64,000 bases of DNA from Nonomuraea dietziae (GTDB lineage: Bacteria; Actinomycetota; Actinomycetes; Streptosporangiales; Streptosporangiaceae): NCBI RefSeq assembly GCF_014195505.1, contig NZ_JACIBV010000001.1, forward strand, positions 5,270,001-5,334,000, read 5' to 3'. Position numbers and translations under genes: made by a program. Below the pieces are notes generated by a model. The model saw only the letters and a program-made list of their open reading frames with translations, was not told the DNA's origin and searched no databases. Shown in pieces: positions 1 to 8,909 of the stretch (its first letter is position 1; each line of letters starts with the position of its first letter).

Positions 1-1
1 C

Positions 2-331
2 TACGCGCCCAGCGCCGAGCAGGCCATGACCGACGCCATGGCCTTCCTGCGCGACCACAGGCCCTTCCACGCGCACGAAATCTTCGAGGGCAGGTGGAAG
101 TGCGCCCCCGAGCAGGAGCGGGAGCTGTGGCAGGGGCTCGCCCAGATCTGCGTGGGCCTCACCCACCTGCAACGGGGCAACGGGCGAGGCGCGCTCACGC
201 TGCTCGCCCGGGGCGCCGCCAGGATCCAGAGGTACGGCACGCCGTACGAGGAGGTGGCGGGGGTGGCGCTGGCGCTGCGCGAGGACAGCGACCCCGGGGC
301 GGCGATCGACGCCGTCGCCGCCGCGCTGTAG
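2..331 (+). CDS. DUF309 domain protein, 5' end outside window
   Basis: The reading frame is open from the first bases of the window, so the true start probably lies upstream; the first in-window ATG is at 26. The product contains the pattern RPFHAHEIFEGRWK followed by a helix with LWQGLAQICVGLTHLQRGN, which is the signature of DUF309, a small all-helical family with conserved His and Glu residues suggestive of metal binding. Its biochemical role is not established. It ends one base before the stop of the convergent protease gene, so the two genes abut tail to tail. Confidence 0.8.
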   Translation, partial: YAPSAEQAMTDAMAFLRDHRPFHAHEIFEGRWKCAPEQERELWQGLAQICVGLTHLQRGNGRGALTLLARGAARIQRYGTPYEEVAGVALALREDSDPGAAIDAVAAAL

Positions 332-1555
332 CTAGTCGCAGTCCATGGTGTCGGCCGGGGTCGTGTCGTTCTTGCCCTTGACGGCGTCGGGCCTGACCTC
401 GGCCGCCGTCAGCACGTAGCCGGTCTCGGCCTGGTTGGTGGCCGCGGCGAAGATGACGCCGAACACGTTGCCGTCGACGGTCAGCAGCGGACCGCCCGAG
501 TTGCCGGGGAGCACCTTGCCGCGGATCGCGTAGACCTCGCGCTCGACCTCGCTGCTGCGGTAGATGTCGGGGCCCTTGGCGTTCTGCTTGACCCTGATGC
601 GCGCGCCCTCGGCGGTGAAGCCCTGACCCTTGGGGAAGCCCGCGATGATCGCGTTGTCGTTCTTCTCCGCGGTGCCGTCGAAGGCGAGCGGCCTGATGCC
701 GAGGTTCGGCACGTAGAGGATGGCGATGTCGCGCTTGGGGTTGTAGACCACGACCTCGGCCTCGAGCGACCTGTTGTCCTGGGTGGTGACGCGCAGGTCT
801 CTGGTGACGCCCGCGACGACGTGCGCGTTGGTCATGATGCGGTCGACCTCGTAGACGAAGCCGGTGCCCTCGATGCGCTTGCTGCAGCTCGGCGCGGTGC
901 CCTGGACCTTGACGATGGCCCGCTGGGCCCGCTGCAGCTTCGGCCCCTGCAGCTGGCTGCGCGGGGCGGGCGGCGGCACGTCGACGAAGGGCCCGTTGGC
1001 GATGGCGTCGAAGACGGGAGGGAACTCCGACCTGTCGATGAACTCCTTGAACGGCCGCTGCCACTCGCGCGTGGCGTCGGGCACCATCTCGTCGACGGCG
1101 TTGAGCAGCAGGGAGTCCTTGACCTGGGTGCTGAGCACGGGGAAGGGGGCCGAGACGACGAGCGAGCCGATGAGCCAGGCGATGACCAGCACCGACAGCG
1201 CGCTGGCGAACGTGCCGCCGACCGCGTCGGCGACCCTGGCGGGCTCCCACGTGACGTGGGAGCGGACCACCGCGCCGATGGTGGAGGAGGCGAACTGGCC
1301 GATGGTGGCGGCGAGGAAGACGATGACGATGGCCAGCAGCGCCTGCTCGGTCTCCCCCTCGACCACGGCCTTGGCGATCGGCGGCGCGATGACGACCCCG
1401 AGCAGGGCCCCGCCGATGAACCCGACGAAACTGAGGGCGCCGATGATGAAACCCTGGCGGTAGCCCGAGATGCCGAAGGCGATCACGAGGCCGATCAGTA
1501 TGAGGTCGAGCAGATCACCGCGCACAGATTCAAAGGTATCCACCGGGACGGTCAA
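332..1555 (-). CDS. marP: MarP-type membrane serine protease (CvpA + trypsin domains)
   Basis: A 407-residue protein. Residues about 15-140 hold four hydrophobic segments of the CvpA/colicin V production type; residues about 205-385 form a chymotrypsin-like domain. The catalytic triad is readable as His245 (TNAHVVAG), Asp276 (KRDIAIL) and Ser353 (PGNSGGP), and the length is close to mycobacterial MarP. In M. tuberculosis MarP (Rv3671c) is a periplasmic protease needed for acid and oxidative stress tolerance; that role is known for the homologue and inferred here. Downstream genes nth, crp, the ATPases and wblA follow as in Mycobacterium. The TlpA-like thioredoxin gene I remember in that block is not present here. 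Confidence 0.88.
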   Translation of the reverse strand: MTVPVDTFESVRGDLLDLILIGLVIAFGISGYRQGFIIGALSFVGFIGGALLGVVIAPPIAKAVVEGETEQALLAIVIVFLAATIGQFASSTIGAVVRSHVTWEPARVADAVGGTFASALSVLVIAWLIGSLVVSAPFPVLSTQVKDSLLLNAVDEMVPDATREWQRPFKEFIDRSEFPPVFDAIANGPFVDVPPPAPRSQLQGPKLQRAQRAIVKVQGTAPSCSKRIEGTGFVYEVDRIMTNAHVVAGVTRDLRVTTQDNRSLEAEVVVYNPKRDIAILYVPNLGIRPLAFDGTAEKNDNAIIAGFPKGQGFTAEGARIRVKQNAKGPDIYRSSEVEREVYAIRGKVLPGNSGGPLLTVDGNVFGVIFAAATNQAETGYVLTAAEVRPDAVKGKNDTTPADTMDCD

Positions 1556-1605
1556 GCGTGCGCGTCTTCCGCTACGACCGGCCCGGAAGCGGAAATACCC
1601 TGTAA

Positions 1606-2121
1606 ATGATGCGTGATCTCATCGAGGCGGCACTCGGCGACACCGATCCGGGCGGCCCTGTCCGCTGGCAGGTGATCTCCACGCTACAGGAGCGAGGCGA
1701 TCTGGAGACCTTCACCGAGGCCAGACGGCTGTGCGCGGGCCGGCAGGTCTCCGAGCGCCTGCTGGGCATCGACATCATGGGCCAGCTGGCCACCTTCAAG
1801 GACAGGGCGCTGCCGGTGCTGCGCTTCCTGGCCGCCAGCGAGGACGACGCCATGGTGCTCTTCTCCGTGCTGATCGCCTTCGGCCATCTCGGCGACCCTC
1901 GCTCGCTGCCCTCGGTGATCGAGCTGTCGGCCCACCAGGACGCCAGGGTGAGGTACGGCGCCGCCTACGCGCTGCCCAACGTCTGCGGCCGGCCGCCCGA
2001 CGCCGCCGGGCTCGCGGCCCTTCGCGCGCTCATGCGCGACAGCGACGACGACGTGGCCGACTGGGCGACGCTCGGGCTCGCGCTAGCCACGGGCAGCCAG
2101 GTCGAGGACGTCGGGCGGTAG
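1606..2121 (+). CDS. HEAT-repeat protein
   Basis: A 171-residue helical protein. Repeating units such as LPVLRFLAASEDDAMVLFSV and LPSVIELSAHQDARVRYGAA carry the HEAT/PBS-lyase pattern (D-x-x-VR-x-x-AA). These repeats make curved protein-binding scaffolds, so a partner-binding role is likely but no substrate can be named. Two adjacent ATGs at 1606 and 1609 have no Shine-Dalgarno sequence, and TACCCT at 1596-1601 fits a -10 element, so a leaderless start near 1609 is possible. The 3' end overlaps the convergent NUDIX gene by 39 bp. Confidence 0.65.
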   Translation: MMRDLIEAALGDTDPGGPVRWQVISTLQERGDLETFTEARRLCAGRQVSERLLGIDIMGQLATFKDRALPVLRFLAASEDDAMVLFSVLIAFGHLGDPRSLPSVIELSAHQDARVRYGAAYALPNVCGRPPDAAGLAALRALMRDSDDDVADWATLGLALATGSQVEDVGR

Positions 2122-2784
2122 GTCCTCCACCCTGTCTGTGTCCCAGGGGCGCTCCAGGCCGCCCTCACGCAGCACCGCGTCGAGCACCATCGCGGTGAAC
2201 CCCCACACGAGGAGCCCGCGCACCTTGAAGGCTGGGCCCCTGTGTCCTGTCGGGGTGCGCAGGACGATCCTGTTGGCGGGGTCGACCAGCTCGGCGATCG
2301 GCACCCGCTCCACCGAATCGACCTCGTCGGGAGCCGCGGCGTAGACCGCGACAGGGGTGTGCCACCAGCCGATGACGGGGGTGACCCTGTTGTCGCTGTG
2401 CCAGACGAACAGCTCGGGGAGCGTGCAGAGCACCTTGACCCCCGCGGGGTCGATCCCCGTCTCCTCCGCCGCCTCCCTCAGAGCCGCGCCCACCGGCCCG
2501 TCGTCCTCGGGGTCGACGCCGCCACCGGGGAAGGCGGGCTGCCCCGCGTGCCTGCGGCCCCGGGAGCTGCGCTGGATGAGGAGCAGGTCGGGGCCGTCGG
2601 GTCCCTCGCCGAACAGCAGCAGCACCGCGGCTCGCCTGCCGCCGCGCGCGGGCGGGCGCAGGCCATGGGGGACGGGGGTGTGGACGGCTCGGGCGGCCAG
2701 CCTGTCCAGCCATTCGGGGACGTCGGTCACGTCAGACTCCAACACCTCGCGCCTCTCCGGGCTTCCCGCGCCCGGCCATGACAC
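2083..2784 (-). CDS. NUDIX hydrolase, CoA pyrophosphatase type
   Basis: A 233-residue protein with a full NUDIX box: GGGVDPEDDGPVGAALREAA continuing into EETGID, preceded by RRHAGQPAFPG, the pattern typical of the NUDT7/CoA-diphosphatase branch (LIQRSSRGRRHAGQ). Members hydrolyse CoA and acyl-CoA derivatives to phosphopantetheine and 3',5'-ADP; this specificity is inferred. It follows nth by 12 bp on the same strand, so the two are probably co-transcribed. An internal valine start (VTDVPEWL) about 18 residues in is an alternative N-terminus. Confidence 0.82.
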   Translation of the reverse strand: MSWPGAGSPERREVLESDVTDVPEWLDRLAARAVHTPVPHGLRPPARGGRRAAVLLLFGEGPDGPDLLLIQRSSRGRRHAGQPAFPGGGVDPEDDGPVGAALREAAEETGIDPAGVKVLCTLPELFVWHSDNRVTPVIGWWHTPVAVYAAAPDEVDSVERVPIAELVDPANRIVLRTPTGHRGPAFKVRGLLVWGFTAMVLDAVLREGGLERPWDTDRVEDLPPDVLDLAARG

Positions 2785-2796
2785 CTACGAGTATCA

Positions 2797-3492
2797 CTAC
2801 GAGAAGGGGCCCGGCCTGACGAGCTTGGCCGCCTTGGCCGCCTCGGTGGGGCCGGTGCCGTACGAGGGGCACAGCGCCGCCAGCGGGCACACACCGCAGG
2901 CGGGGGTGCGGGCGTGGCAGATGCGCCTGCCGTGCCAGATCACCCTGTGCGAGAAGACGGTCCACTCGCGCTTGGGTATCAGCTCACCCACCACCCGCTC
3001 GATCTTCACGGGGTCGGTCTCGTCGGTCCAGCCGAAGCGACGGACCAGACGCTGGAAGTGCGTGTCGACGGTGAGCCCCGGCACGCCGAAGGCGTTGCCG
3101 AGCACCACGTTGGCGGTCTTGCGGCCCACGCCCGGCAGGGCGACCAGGTCGGCGAGGCGGCGCGGCACCACGCCGCCGTGCTTGGCGGAGACCGCCTGGG
3201 CCATGCCGATGATGCTGTTGGTCTTGGCCCTGAAGAAGCCCGTGGACTTGATGATCCCCTCCATCTCGGAGGGGTCGGCCGCCGCGTAGTCCTCGACGGT
3301 GGGGTATTTCGCGAACAGCGTGGGGGTGACCATGTTGACGCGCTTGTCGGTGCACTGGGCCGACAGGATCGTGGCGACCAGCAACTCGAGGGGGTTGGTG
3401 AAGTCGAGTTCACAGTGCGCGTCGGGGTAGGTCTCGGCGAGGATCCTGTTCATCCGTCGCGCCCGCCGTACCAGCGCCAGCCGGGTCTCCAT
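2797..3492 (-). CDS. nth: Endonuclease III
   Basis: A 231-residue DNA glycosylase/AP lyase of base-excision repair. Visible hallmarks are the helix-hairpin-helix LPGVGRKTANVVL with the catalytic Lys, the catalytic Asp in TVDTHFQR, and a C-terminal [4Fe-4S] loop with spacing C-x6-C-x2-C-x5-C (CHARTPACGVCPLAALC). The enzyme removes oxidised pyrimidines from DNA. It is divergent from crp (193 bp gap) and leads the NUDIX gene, matching the nth/crp arrangement of mycobacteria and Streptomyces. Confidence 0.95.
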   Translation of the reverse strand: METRLALVRRARRMNRILAETYPDAHCELDFTNPLELLVATILSAQCTDKRVNMVTPTLFAKYPTVEDYAAADPSEMEGIIKSTGFFRAKTNSIIGMAQAVSAKHGGVVPRRLADLVALPGVGRKTANVVLGNAFGVPGLTVDTHFQRLVRRFGWTDETDPVKIERVVGELIPKREWTVFSHRVIWHGRRICHARTPACGVCPLAALCPSYGTGPTEAAKAAKLVRPGPFS

Positions 3493-3685
3493 CCCGCAAG
3501 CGTATGGCCAGCGGCTTCGTGCCGGGGAAACGATCCGTTGAGTAACGCTTCAGTGGGTTCAGTCCGTAAACTCCCTCGAGGGAACTTCGTGGCGACCAGC
3601 AGGTGGCGTCCCCTTGAGCCTTTTCGCATGGGTCACTCCCGACCTCTGCAGTGGGGTAGGTCACAATGGCTGCTGAGGAGGCAGA

Positions 3686-4366
3686 GTGAACACCGAAGAC
3701 GTGCTGGGCAAGGCCCCCCTGTTCGCCGCGCTCGACCGCGAGAGCGCCGCCGCGCTGCGCACGAGCATCACCGAGGTTCAGCTGTCCAAGGGACAGACCC
3801 TGTTCAGTGAGAACGAGACCGGTGACCGGCTCTACGTCGTTCTGGAAGGCAAGATCAAGCTGTCGCGCACAGCCCCTGACGGCCGCGAGAACCTGTTGAG
3901 CGTGCTCGGGCCGAGCGAGATGTTCGGCGAGCTGTCGCTGTTCGACCCACGTCCGCGTACGGCGACCGCCTCCGCGCTGACCGACGTCAGGCTGGCCGGG
4001 CTCGGCCACGACGACCTGCGGCCATGGCTGACCGGCCGCCCCGAGGTGGCGCTCCACCTGCTGCGCGCGCTGGCGCAGCGGCTGCGCCGCACCAACGACG
4101 TGCTGGCCGACCTGGTCTTCACCGACGTGCCCGGACGGGTGGCCAAGGCGCTGCTCGACCTGGCCGAGCGGTTCGGCACCAAGGCCGACGACGGCCTGCG
4201 CGTCCACCACGACCTGACCCAGGAGGAGCTGGCCCAGCTGGTCGGCGCCTCGAGGGAGACGGTCAACAAGGCGCTGGCCGACTTCGCTCAGCGCGGCTGG
4301 CTGCGCATCGAGGCCAAGGCCGTGGTCATCCTCGACATGGAGCGGCTCTACAACCGGTCCAGGTAG
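3686..4366 (+). CDS. crp: Crp/Fnr-family transcription regulator (cAMP receptor protein)
   Basis: A 226-residue protein with an N-terminal cyclic-nucleotide-binding beta-roll (residues about 15-130; phosphate-binding cassette FGELSLFDPRPRTATA) and a C-terminal winged helix-turn-helix (LTQEELAQLVGASRETVNKA). The GTG start at 3686 follows a GAGGAG ribosome site. Actinobacterial Crp controls germination, secondary metabolism and carbon use; cAMP as ligand is inferred from the retained Glu and Arg of the cassette. The gene overlaps the convergent metallo-hydrolase by 19 bp. Confidence 0.93.
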   Translation: MNTEDVLGKAPLFAALDRESAAALRTSITEVQLSKGQTLFSENETGDRLYVVLEGKIKLSRTAPDGRENLLSVLGPSEMFGELSLFDPRPRTATASALTDVRLAGLGHDDLRPWLTGRPEVALHLLRALAQRLRRTNDVLADLVFTDVPGRVAKALLDLAERFGTKADDGLRVHHDLTQEELAQLVGASRETVNKALADFAQRGWLRIEAKAVVILDMERLYNRSR

Positions 4367-5136
4367 TCGAGCTGGGCGCGCACGGACATCTCGGCGGCGA
4401 ACCACAGGGCCCTGTCGACGTCCGCGTAGACGATCTCCACGATCTCGCGCGGCGTCTGGGCGCCCGACGCCCTCGCCGCCCTGATCTGGTCGAGGCGCTC
4501 GCGCCTGTGCGCGATGTAGCCGTCGAGCGCGTGCAGGGGATCGGCGAGCGCGGGCCCGTGCCCTGGCAGCAGCGTCTCGGCGCCCAGCTCCTCGGCCGTG
4601 GCCCGCAGCAGGTCGAGCGTGCGCAGGTAGTCGGCCAGGTTCCCGTCGGGCGCGATGACCGTGGTGCCCCTGCCGAGGACGGTGTCGCCGGTGAGCATGG
4701 CCAGGTCGGCGGGCAGCCAGAAGCACAGGGAGTCGAAGGAGTGGCCCGGCGTGGCGTACACCCTCAGCTCCAGGCCGCCGACCTCGATCACGTCGCCGCC
4801 CGTCAGCCCTTCGCCGCCCAGCCTGTGCTCGGGGTCGAGCGCCCGCACGGGCGCCCCGACCAGCTCGGCGAAGCGCTTGGCGCCGCCGCTGTGGTCGTGG
4901 TGGCCGTGCGTGAGCAGGATCTGGGTGACCCTGCGCTGCCCCAGATGCCGGACGACCCGCTGGAGGTGCGCCTCGTCGTCGGGGCCGGGGTCGACCACGA
5001 CCACCTCGTGCGTGCCGATCACCCAGGTGTTGGTCCCTTCGAGCGTCATCTCCGAAGGGTTGGGCGCCAGCAGGTTCTCCGCGTGGTCGGTGCGGATGCC
5101 GTCAGGACCCGCCAGCGGGATGTGAAGGCCGCTCAT
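4348..5136 (-). CDS. Metallo-beta-lactamase-fold hydrolase (LACTB2/glyoxalase II-like)
   Basis: About 262 residues starting MSGLHIPLAGPDG at 5136. Zinc ligands are visible: THGHHDHSGG (H-x-H-x-D-H), a His in TPGHSFDS, an Asp in LTGDTVLG and LLPGHGPAL. The fold hydrolyses thioesters, phosphoesters or RNA; the exact substrate is unknown. The frame is open further upstream, but the start at 5136 is favoured because its ATG overlaps the TGA of the upstream NUDIX gene (ATGA at 5133-5136), a translational-coupling arrangement. Position beside crp matches Rv3677c of M. tuberculosis. Confidence 0.87.
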   Translation of the reverse strand: MSGLHIPLAGPDGIRTDHAENLLAPNPSEMTLEGTNTWVIGTHEVVVVDPGPDDEAHLQRVVRHLGQRRVTQILLTHGHHDHSGGAKRFAELVGAPVRALDPEHRLGGEGLTGGDVIEVGGLELRVYATPGHSFDSLCFWLPADLAMLTGDTVLGRGTTVIAPDGNLADYLRTLDLLRATAEELGAETLLPGHGPALADPLHALDGYIAHRRERLDQIRAARASGAQTPREIVEIVYADVDRALWFAAEMSVRAQLDYLDRL

Positions 5137-5933
5137 GCCATCAACCGCATCTCTCCGTCGATCTCCACCGCTCTGGGCATGATGCGGACGATCTCCCGCT
5201 CCGCCGCCATGACCTCGCCGACGCTTCCGTAGGCCGCGAGCTCGGTGAGCGTGCGGTGGGTCGGCGGCATCAGGAAGAACTGCCCGCCCAGGGCCTCGGC
5301 GGGACGCTGCCACACCACCTTGTCCGCCTCGCCGCCCACGTCACGGGTGCGCTGCCCCTCGGGGAGCACCGCGACGAAGAAGCGGGTGTCGAACCTCTTG
5401 TGCTCGATCTCGGGCGTGATCCAGTGCGCCCACGGCTTGAGCAGGTCGGAGCGGAGCACCAGGCCCCGCTTGCCGAGGAAGTCGGCGAAGGCCAGGCTCC
5501 TGTCGATCAACGCGACCCGGTCAGCCTCCCAGTCGTCGCCCGTGGTGTCGGCGACGACCGCGTCCTCTCCCTGCCCCGCCAGGAGCACCCCCGACTCCTC
5601 GAAGGTCTCCCGTACGGCGGCGCACACCAGGCCCCTGGCGGTCTTCTCGTCGGCGTTGAACACCTCGCCCCACTCCTTGGGCGAGGGTCCCGCCCACGCG
5701 ACCGCCTGGTCGGTGTCGCGCGGGTCGACCAAGCCGCCGGGGAAGACGTACGCGCCGGCGGCGAAGGCCATGCTCGCCTTGCGTCTGAGGAGGTAGACCT
5801 GCGGTCCGCGAGCGCCGTCGCGCAGGATCACCACCGTGGCGGCGTCCCTCGCGGGGACCGGCTGGAGCCGTCCCGCCAGGATGTCTCGTGCTCGCTGGCC
5901 GAACTCGCCCGGCAGCGGGATGCCGTTGTCCAC
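5133..5933 (-). CDS. NUDIX hydrolase, NUDT19-like (long insert in NUDIX box)
   Basis: A 266-residue protein. The NUDIX box is split: VFPGGLVDPRD is followed by about 30 residues and then AAVRETFEESGVLLAG. That insertion is typical of the NUDT19/RP2-type branch, whose characterised members cleave CoA esters. The region before the box contains YLLRRKASMAFAAGAYVFPGG. It overlaps the downstream hydrolase by 4 bp, so the pair is one transcription unit. Substrate is inferred only. Confidence 0.8.
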   Translation of the reverse strand: MDNGIPLPGEFGQRARDILAGRLQPVPARDAATVVILRDGARGPQVYLLRRKASMAFAAGAYVFPGGLVDPRDTDQAVAWAGPSPKEWGEVFNADEKTARGLVCAAVRETFEESGVLLAGQGEDAVVADTTGDDWEADRVALIDRSLAFADFLGKRGLVLRSDLLKPWAHWITPEIEHKRFDTRFFVAVLPEGQRTRDVGGEADKVVWQRPAEALGGQFFLMPPTHRTLTELAAYGSVGEVMAAEREIVRIMPRAVEIDGEMRLMA

Positions 5934-5959
5934 ATGACCTCCTCTAGAACATCACTCGG

Positions 5960-6415
5960 TTATACCTCCGCGATCAGCTCGACCTCCACCGGGGCGTCCA
6001 GCGGGAGCACGCTGACGCCCACCGCGCTGCGGGCGTGCACGCCGAGGTCGCCCAGCACGTCCCTGAGCAGCTCGCTGGCGCCGTTGCCGACCTGGGGCTG
6101 GGCGGTGAAGTCGGGCGTGCTGGCGACGAAGACGACGACCTTGACGATCCTCTTGATCTTCGACAGGTCGCCGATCTGCGACTTGACCGCCGCCAGCGCG
6201 TTGAGCGCGCAGATCCTGGCCAGGTCGCGGGCCTCCTCGAGGCTGACCTCCGCGCCGACCTTGCCGGTCTGGGCCAGCTTGCCGTCGACCATCGGGACCT
6301 GGCCCGAGGTGTAGATGTAGTCACCGCTGCGCACGGCGGGGACGTAGGCCGCGAGAGGGGCCACGACCTCGGGCAGCGTCAGGCCGAGCTCGGCCAGCTT
6401 CTCCTCGGGGGTCAT
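5960..6415 (-). CDS. RidA (YjgF/YER057c/UK114) family protein
   Basis: A 151-residue protein of the expected single-domain length. The pattern GDYIYTSGQVPMVDG near the N-terminus and ARICALNALAAVKSQIGDL are family hallmarks. RidA proteins form trimers and hydrolyse reactive enamine/imine intermediates from PLP enzymes, but many paralogues differ; the canonical Arg of the active site is not evident in AVGVSVLPLDAPVEVE, where it is usually in a R-x-x-V context. Start at 6415 overlaps the stop of the DUF4177 gene (ATGA), so the two are coupled. It matches Rv3678c by position. Confidence 0.85.
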   Translation of the reverse strand: MTPEEKLAELGLTLPEVVAPLAAYVPAVRSGDYIYTSGQVPMVDGKLAQTGKVGAEVSLEEARDLARICALNALAAVKSQIGDLSKIKRIVKVVVFVASTPDFTAQPQVGNGASELLRDVLGDLGVHARSAVGVSVLPLDAPVEVELIAEV

Positions 6416-6567
6416 GCCTTCTCCCTCTTGAAGTAGGCGACCAGGCCCTGGCCGTCGGGCCCCTGCACGATCTGGACCAGCTCCCAGCCGTCGGCGCCGA
6501 AGTTGTCGAGGATCATCTTGGTGTTGTGGATCAGCACCGGAGCGGTGAGGTACTCCCATTTCTTCAT
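6412..6567 (-). CDS. DUF4177 small protein
   Basis: A 51-residue protein beginning MKKWEYLTAPVL with the family's central LDNFGADGWELVQ and C-terminal GLVAYFKREK. The function is unknown. The upstream frame is open to 6648, but the ATG at 6567 gives the size usual for the family. Its TGA overlaps the ATG of ridA. A small gene of this type lies at the same place in mycobacteria (between ridA and the ATPase pair), so the three-gene arrangement is conserved rather than accidental. Confidence 0.8.
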   Translation of the reverse strand: MKKWEYLTAPVLIHNTKMILDNFGADGWELVQIVQGPDGQGLVAYFKREKA

Positions 6568-6731
6568 GAGGGCCAGCGTAGTGACCCCCGCGCCGAAGCC
6601 GCCTCCGCACGCCGGACGACGTCCCGGCAGAAACGTCCGCCTCCTCACGCCCCTCGGGCACCGGCGCAGGCGGGCCCGCTGTGAGCAATCTCAAAGAGGC
6701 ACACAAGTAACCGTTCGGTAGCCTGGCAGAT

Positions 6732-7736
6732 GTGACGGCAAGGGACACCGATTGGGACGGCGTGCGGCTCCACGTCGTGACCGGTAAGGGCGGCACGGGC
6801 AAGACGACGGTGGCCGCCTCGCTCGCCCTCGCGTTGGCCTCGGGCGGTCGCAAGGTCCTCCTCGTCGAGGTGGAGGGCAGGCAGGGCATCGCGCAGATCT
6901 TCGACCTGCCGCCGCTGCCGTACGAGGAGCGCAAGATCGCCGTCGCTCCCGGAGGGGGCGACGTCTACGCGCTGGCCATCGATCCTGAAGAGGCGATGCT
7001 CGAGTACCTCGAGATGTTCTACGGCATGCGCCGCGCCGGTCGCACGCTCGCCAAGATGGGCATCGTCGACTTCGCCACCACCGTGGCGCCCGGCTTCCGC
7101 GACGTGCTGGTCACTGGCAAGACCACCGAGGCGGTACGGCGGCGCGGCAAGAACGGCCGGCGCGTCTACGACGCCGTCGTGCTCGACGCCCCTCCGACCG
7201 GCCGCGTCAGCCGCTTCCTCAACGTGACGCAGGAGGTGGCAGGCCTGGCGAGGGTCGGCCCGATCAAGAACCACTCGGATCTCGTGAGCGGGGTGGTGAA
7301 GTCGCCCGAAACGGCCGTCCACTTCGTGACGGTTCTGGAGGAGATGCCGGTTCAGGAAACGCTCGACGGCATTGCCGAATTGCGTTCGGCCGGTCTTCCC
7401 GCGGGCGGAATCTTCATCAACATGGTCCGTGAATCACTGCTTCCACAGGCGACACTTGACTCCGCTGTCAAGGGCGGATTCGACGCGGGCGAGATCGCGC
7501 TCGGCCTCAAGGCGGCGGGCCTGGCCGACGGCGCGGGCGACGCCTCGGCCGTGGCCGACGCCCTGGCGGCGGAGGTCGTGGAGCACGCCCGCCGTACCGA
7601 GCTCGAGAAGACCGAGCGGGCCGCGCTGATGACGGCGGCGCTGCCCCGCTACGAGCTTCCGCTGCTGGCCGACGGGGTCGACCTCACAGGGCTGTACGAA
7701 CTGGCCGAGACCATCGGCGCCAAGGGAGCGGCATGA
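6732..7736 (+). CDS. ArsA/Get3-like ATPase, first of pair
   Basis: A 334-residue P-loop protein. The deviant Walker A is VTGKGGTGKTTVAASLA near residue 15, with the extra lysine (KGGxGKT) of the SIMIBI/MinD-ArsA class, and switch-like AVVLDAPPTGR follows at about residue 150. GTG at 6732 is used as start. The next gene overlaps by 4 bp, giving a two-subunit operon. In M. tuberculosis the equivalent pair (Rv3679-Rv3680) forms a heteromer linked to handling of glycerol and other compounds; an arsenic pump role is unlikely because no ArsB neighbour exists. Confidence 0.87.
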   Translation: MTARDTDWDGVRLHVVTGKGGTGKTTVAASLALALASGGRKVLLVEVEGRQGIAQIFDLPPLPYEERKIAVAPGGGDVYALAIDPEEAMLEYLEMFYGMRRAGRTLAKMGIVDFATTVAPGFRDVLVTGKTTEAVRRRGKNGRRVYDAVVLDAPPTGRVSRFLNVTQEVAGLARVGPIKNHSDLVSGVVKSPETAVHFVTVLEEMPVQETLDGIAELRSAGLPAGGIFINMVRESLLPQATLDSAVKGGFDAGEIALGLKAAGLADGAGDASAVADALAAEVVEHARRTELEKTERAALMTAALPRYELPLLADGVDLTGLYELAETIGAKGAA

Positions 7737-8860
7737 CCAGGGTTCCGCCCGTCCTCGACGTCGACGCGATCCTCGACGACAGGGGCACCCGCATCGTGGT
7801 CTGCTGCGGCTCCGGGGGCGTGGGCAAGACCACGACCGCCGCGGCGCTCGGGCTGCGCGCGGCCGAGCGGGGGCGCAGCGCGGTCGTGCTGACCGTCGAC
7901 CCGGCCCGCAGGCTGGCCCAGTCGATGGGCCTGACCGAGCTGGACAACACCCCCCGCCTGGTGCACTCCTCGGGCGACGGCCAGCTGTTCGCGATGATGC
8001 TCGACATGAAGCGGACCTTCGACGAGATCATCGAGGCGCACGCCGATCCCGAACGGGCCCGCCAGATCCTGACCAACCCCTTCTACCAGTCGCTCAGCTC
8101 CAGCTTCGCCGGCACGCAGGAGTACATGGCGATGGAGAAGCTCGGCCAGCTGCGCCGCTCGGACGAGTGGGACCTGATCATCGTCGACACGCCGCCCTCG
8201 CGCTCGGCCCTCGACTTCCTCGACGCCCCCGAACGGCTCGGCCGCTTCCTCGACGGTCGCTTCATCAGGCTGCTGATGGCTCCTGCCAAGGCAGGAGGGC
8301 GCAGCGCGTTCAAACTGCTCAACGCGGGGTTCGGGCTCGTCGCCGGCGCGATGACCAAGCTGCTCGGCGCGCAGGTGATCAAGGACCTGCAGACGTTCGT
8401 CTCCGCGCTCGACGCGGTCTTCGGCGGCTTCAGGCAGCGCGCCGAGATGACCTACAAGCTGCTGCAGGCGCCCGGCACGGCCTTCGTGGTCGTCGCGGCG
8501 CCCGAGCGCGACGCGATGCGCGAGGCCTCGTACTTCGTTGAGAGGCTCGCTGAGGAGCGCATGCCGCTGGCGGGGCTCGTGGTCAACAGAGTGCACCTGT
8601 CGCCCGCAGCGGCGCTCTCAGCGGCGCGCAGCGCCGCCGCAGCCGAGGAGCTGGAGACGAAGGGCGAGCACGAGCTGACCGCCGCCGTGTTGCGGCTGCA
8701 CGCCGGACGGATGCAGCTCGCCGCCCGTGAGCACCGCGAGCAGGAGCACTTCGTCTCGGCCCACCCCACGGTGCCTGTCGTCCAGGTTCCGGCCATGCCG
8801 CAGGATGTCCACGACCTCGCGGGTCTGCGCGAGATCGGGGAGCTGCTGGCCAGGACGTGA
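7733..8860 (+). CDS. ArsA/Get3-like ATPase, second of pair
   Basis: A 375-residue paralogue of the preceding gene. It has the Walker A CCGSGGVGKTTTAAALGLRA, DPARRLAQSMGL (the Get3/ArsA A-loop region) and IIVDTPPSRSALDFLDAP (switch II). ATG at 7733 overlaps the upstream TGA. It is followed at once by a long perfect inverted repeat that separates it from the convergent wblA gene. The ATPase/ATPase/WhiB/PBP order is a strong marker of the actinobacterial wblA locus. Confidence 0.88.
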   Translation: MTRVPPVLDVDAILDDRGTRIVVCCGSGGVGKTTTAAALGLRAAERGRSAVVLTVDPARRLAQSMGLTELDNTPRLVHSSGDGQLFAMMLDMKRTFDEIIEAHADPERARQILTNPFYQSLSSSFAGTQEYMAMEKLGQLRRSDEWDLIIVDTPPSRSALDFLDAPERLGRFLDGRFIRLLMAPAKAGGRSAFKLLNAGFGLVAGAMTKLLGAQVIKDLQTFVSALDAVFGGFRQRAEMTYKLLQAPGTAFVVVAAPERDAMREASYFVERLAEERMPLAGLVVNRVHLSPAAALSAARSAAAAEELETKGEHELTAAVLRLHAGRMQLAAREHREQEHFVSAHPTVPVVQVPAMPQDVHDLAGLREIGELLART

Positions 8861-8863
8861 GCA

Positions 8864-8903
8864 CGACGGCACGGCCGGCGAGGTTCCGCCGGCCGTGCCG
8901 TCG
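8864..8903. terminator. Bidirectional intrinsic-type terminator between ATPase and wblA
   Basis: A 17-bp perfect stem (8864-8880 with 8887-8903) closes a 6-nt loop AGGTTC. It sits four bases after the ATPase stop and six bases before the wblA stop, so it can serve both converging transcripts. There is no U-tract, as is common for GC-rich actinobacterial terminators. Confidence 0.85.
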
Positions 8904-8909
8904 CGACGT

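Noticed and set aside
6732..8860. Arsenite pump operon
   Set aside because: The ATPases are ArsA-like, but no ArsB, ArsC, ArsR or ArsD is present and the wblA-locus context explains them.
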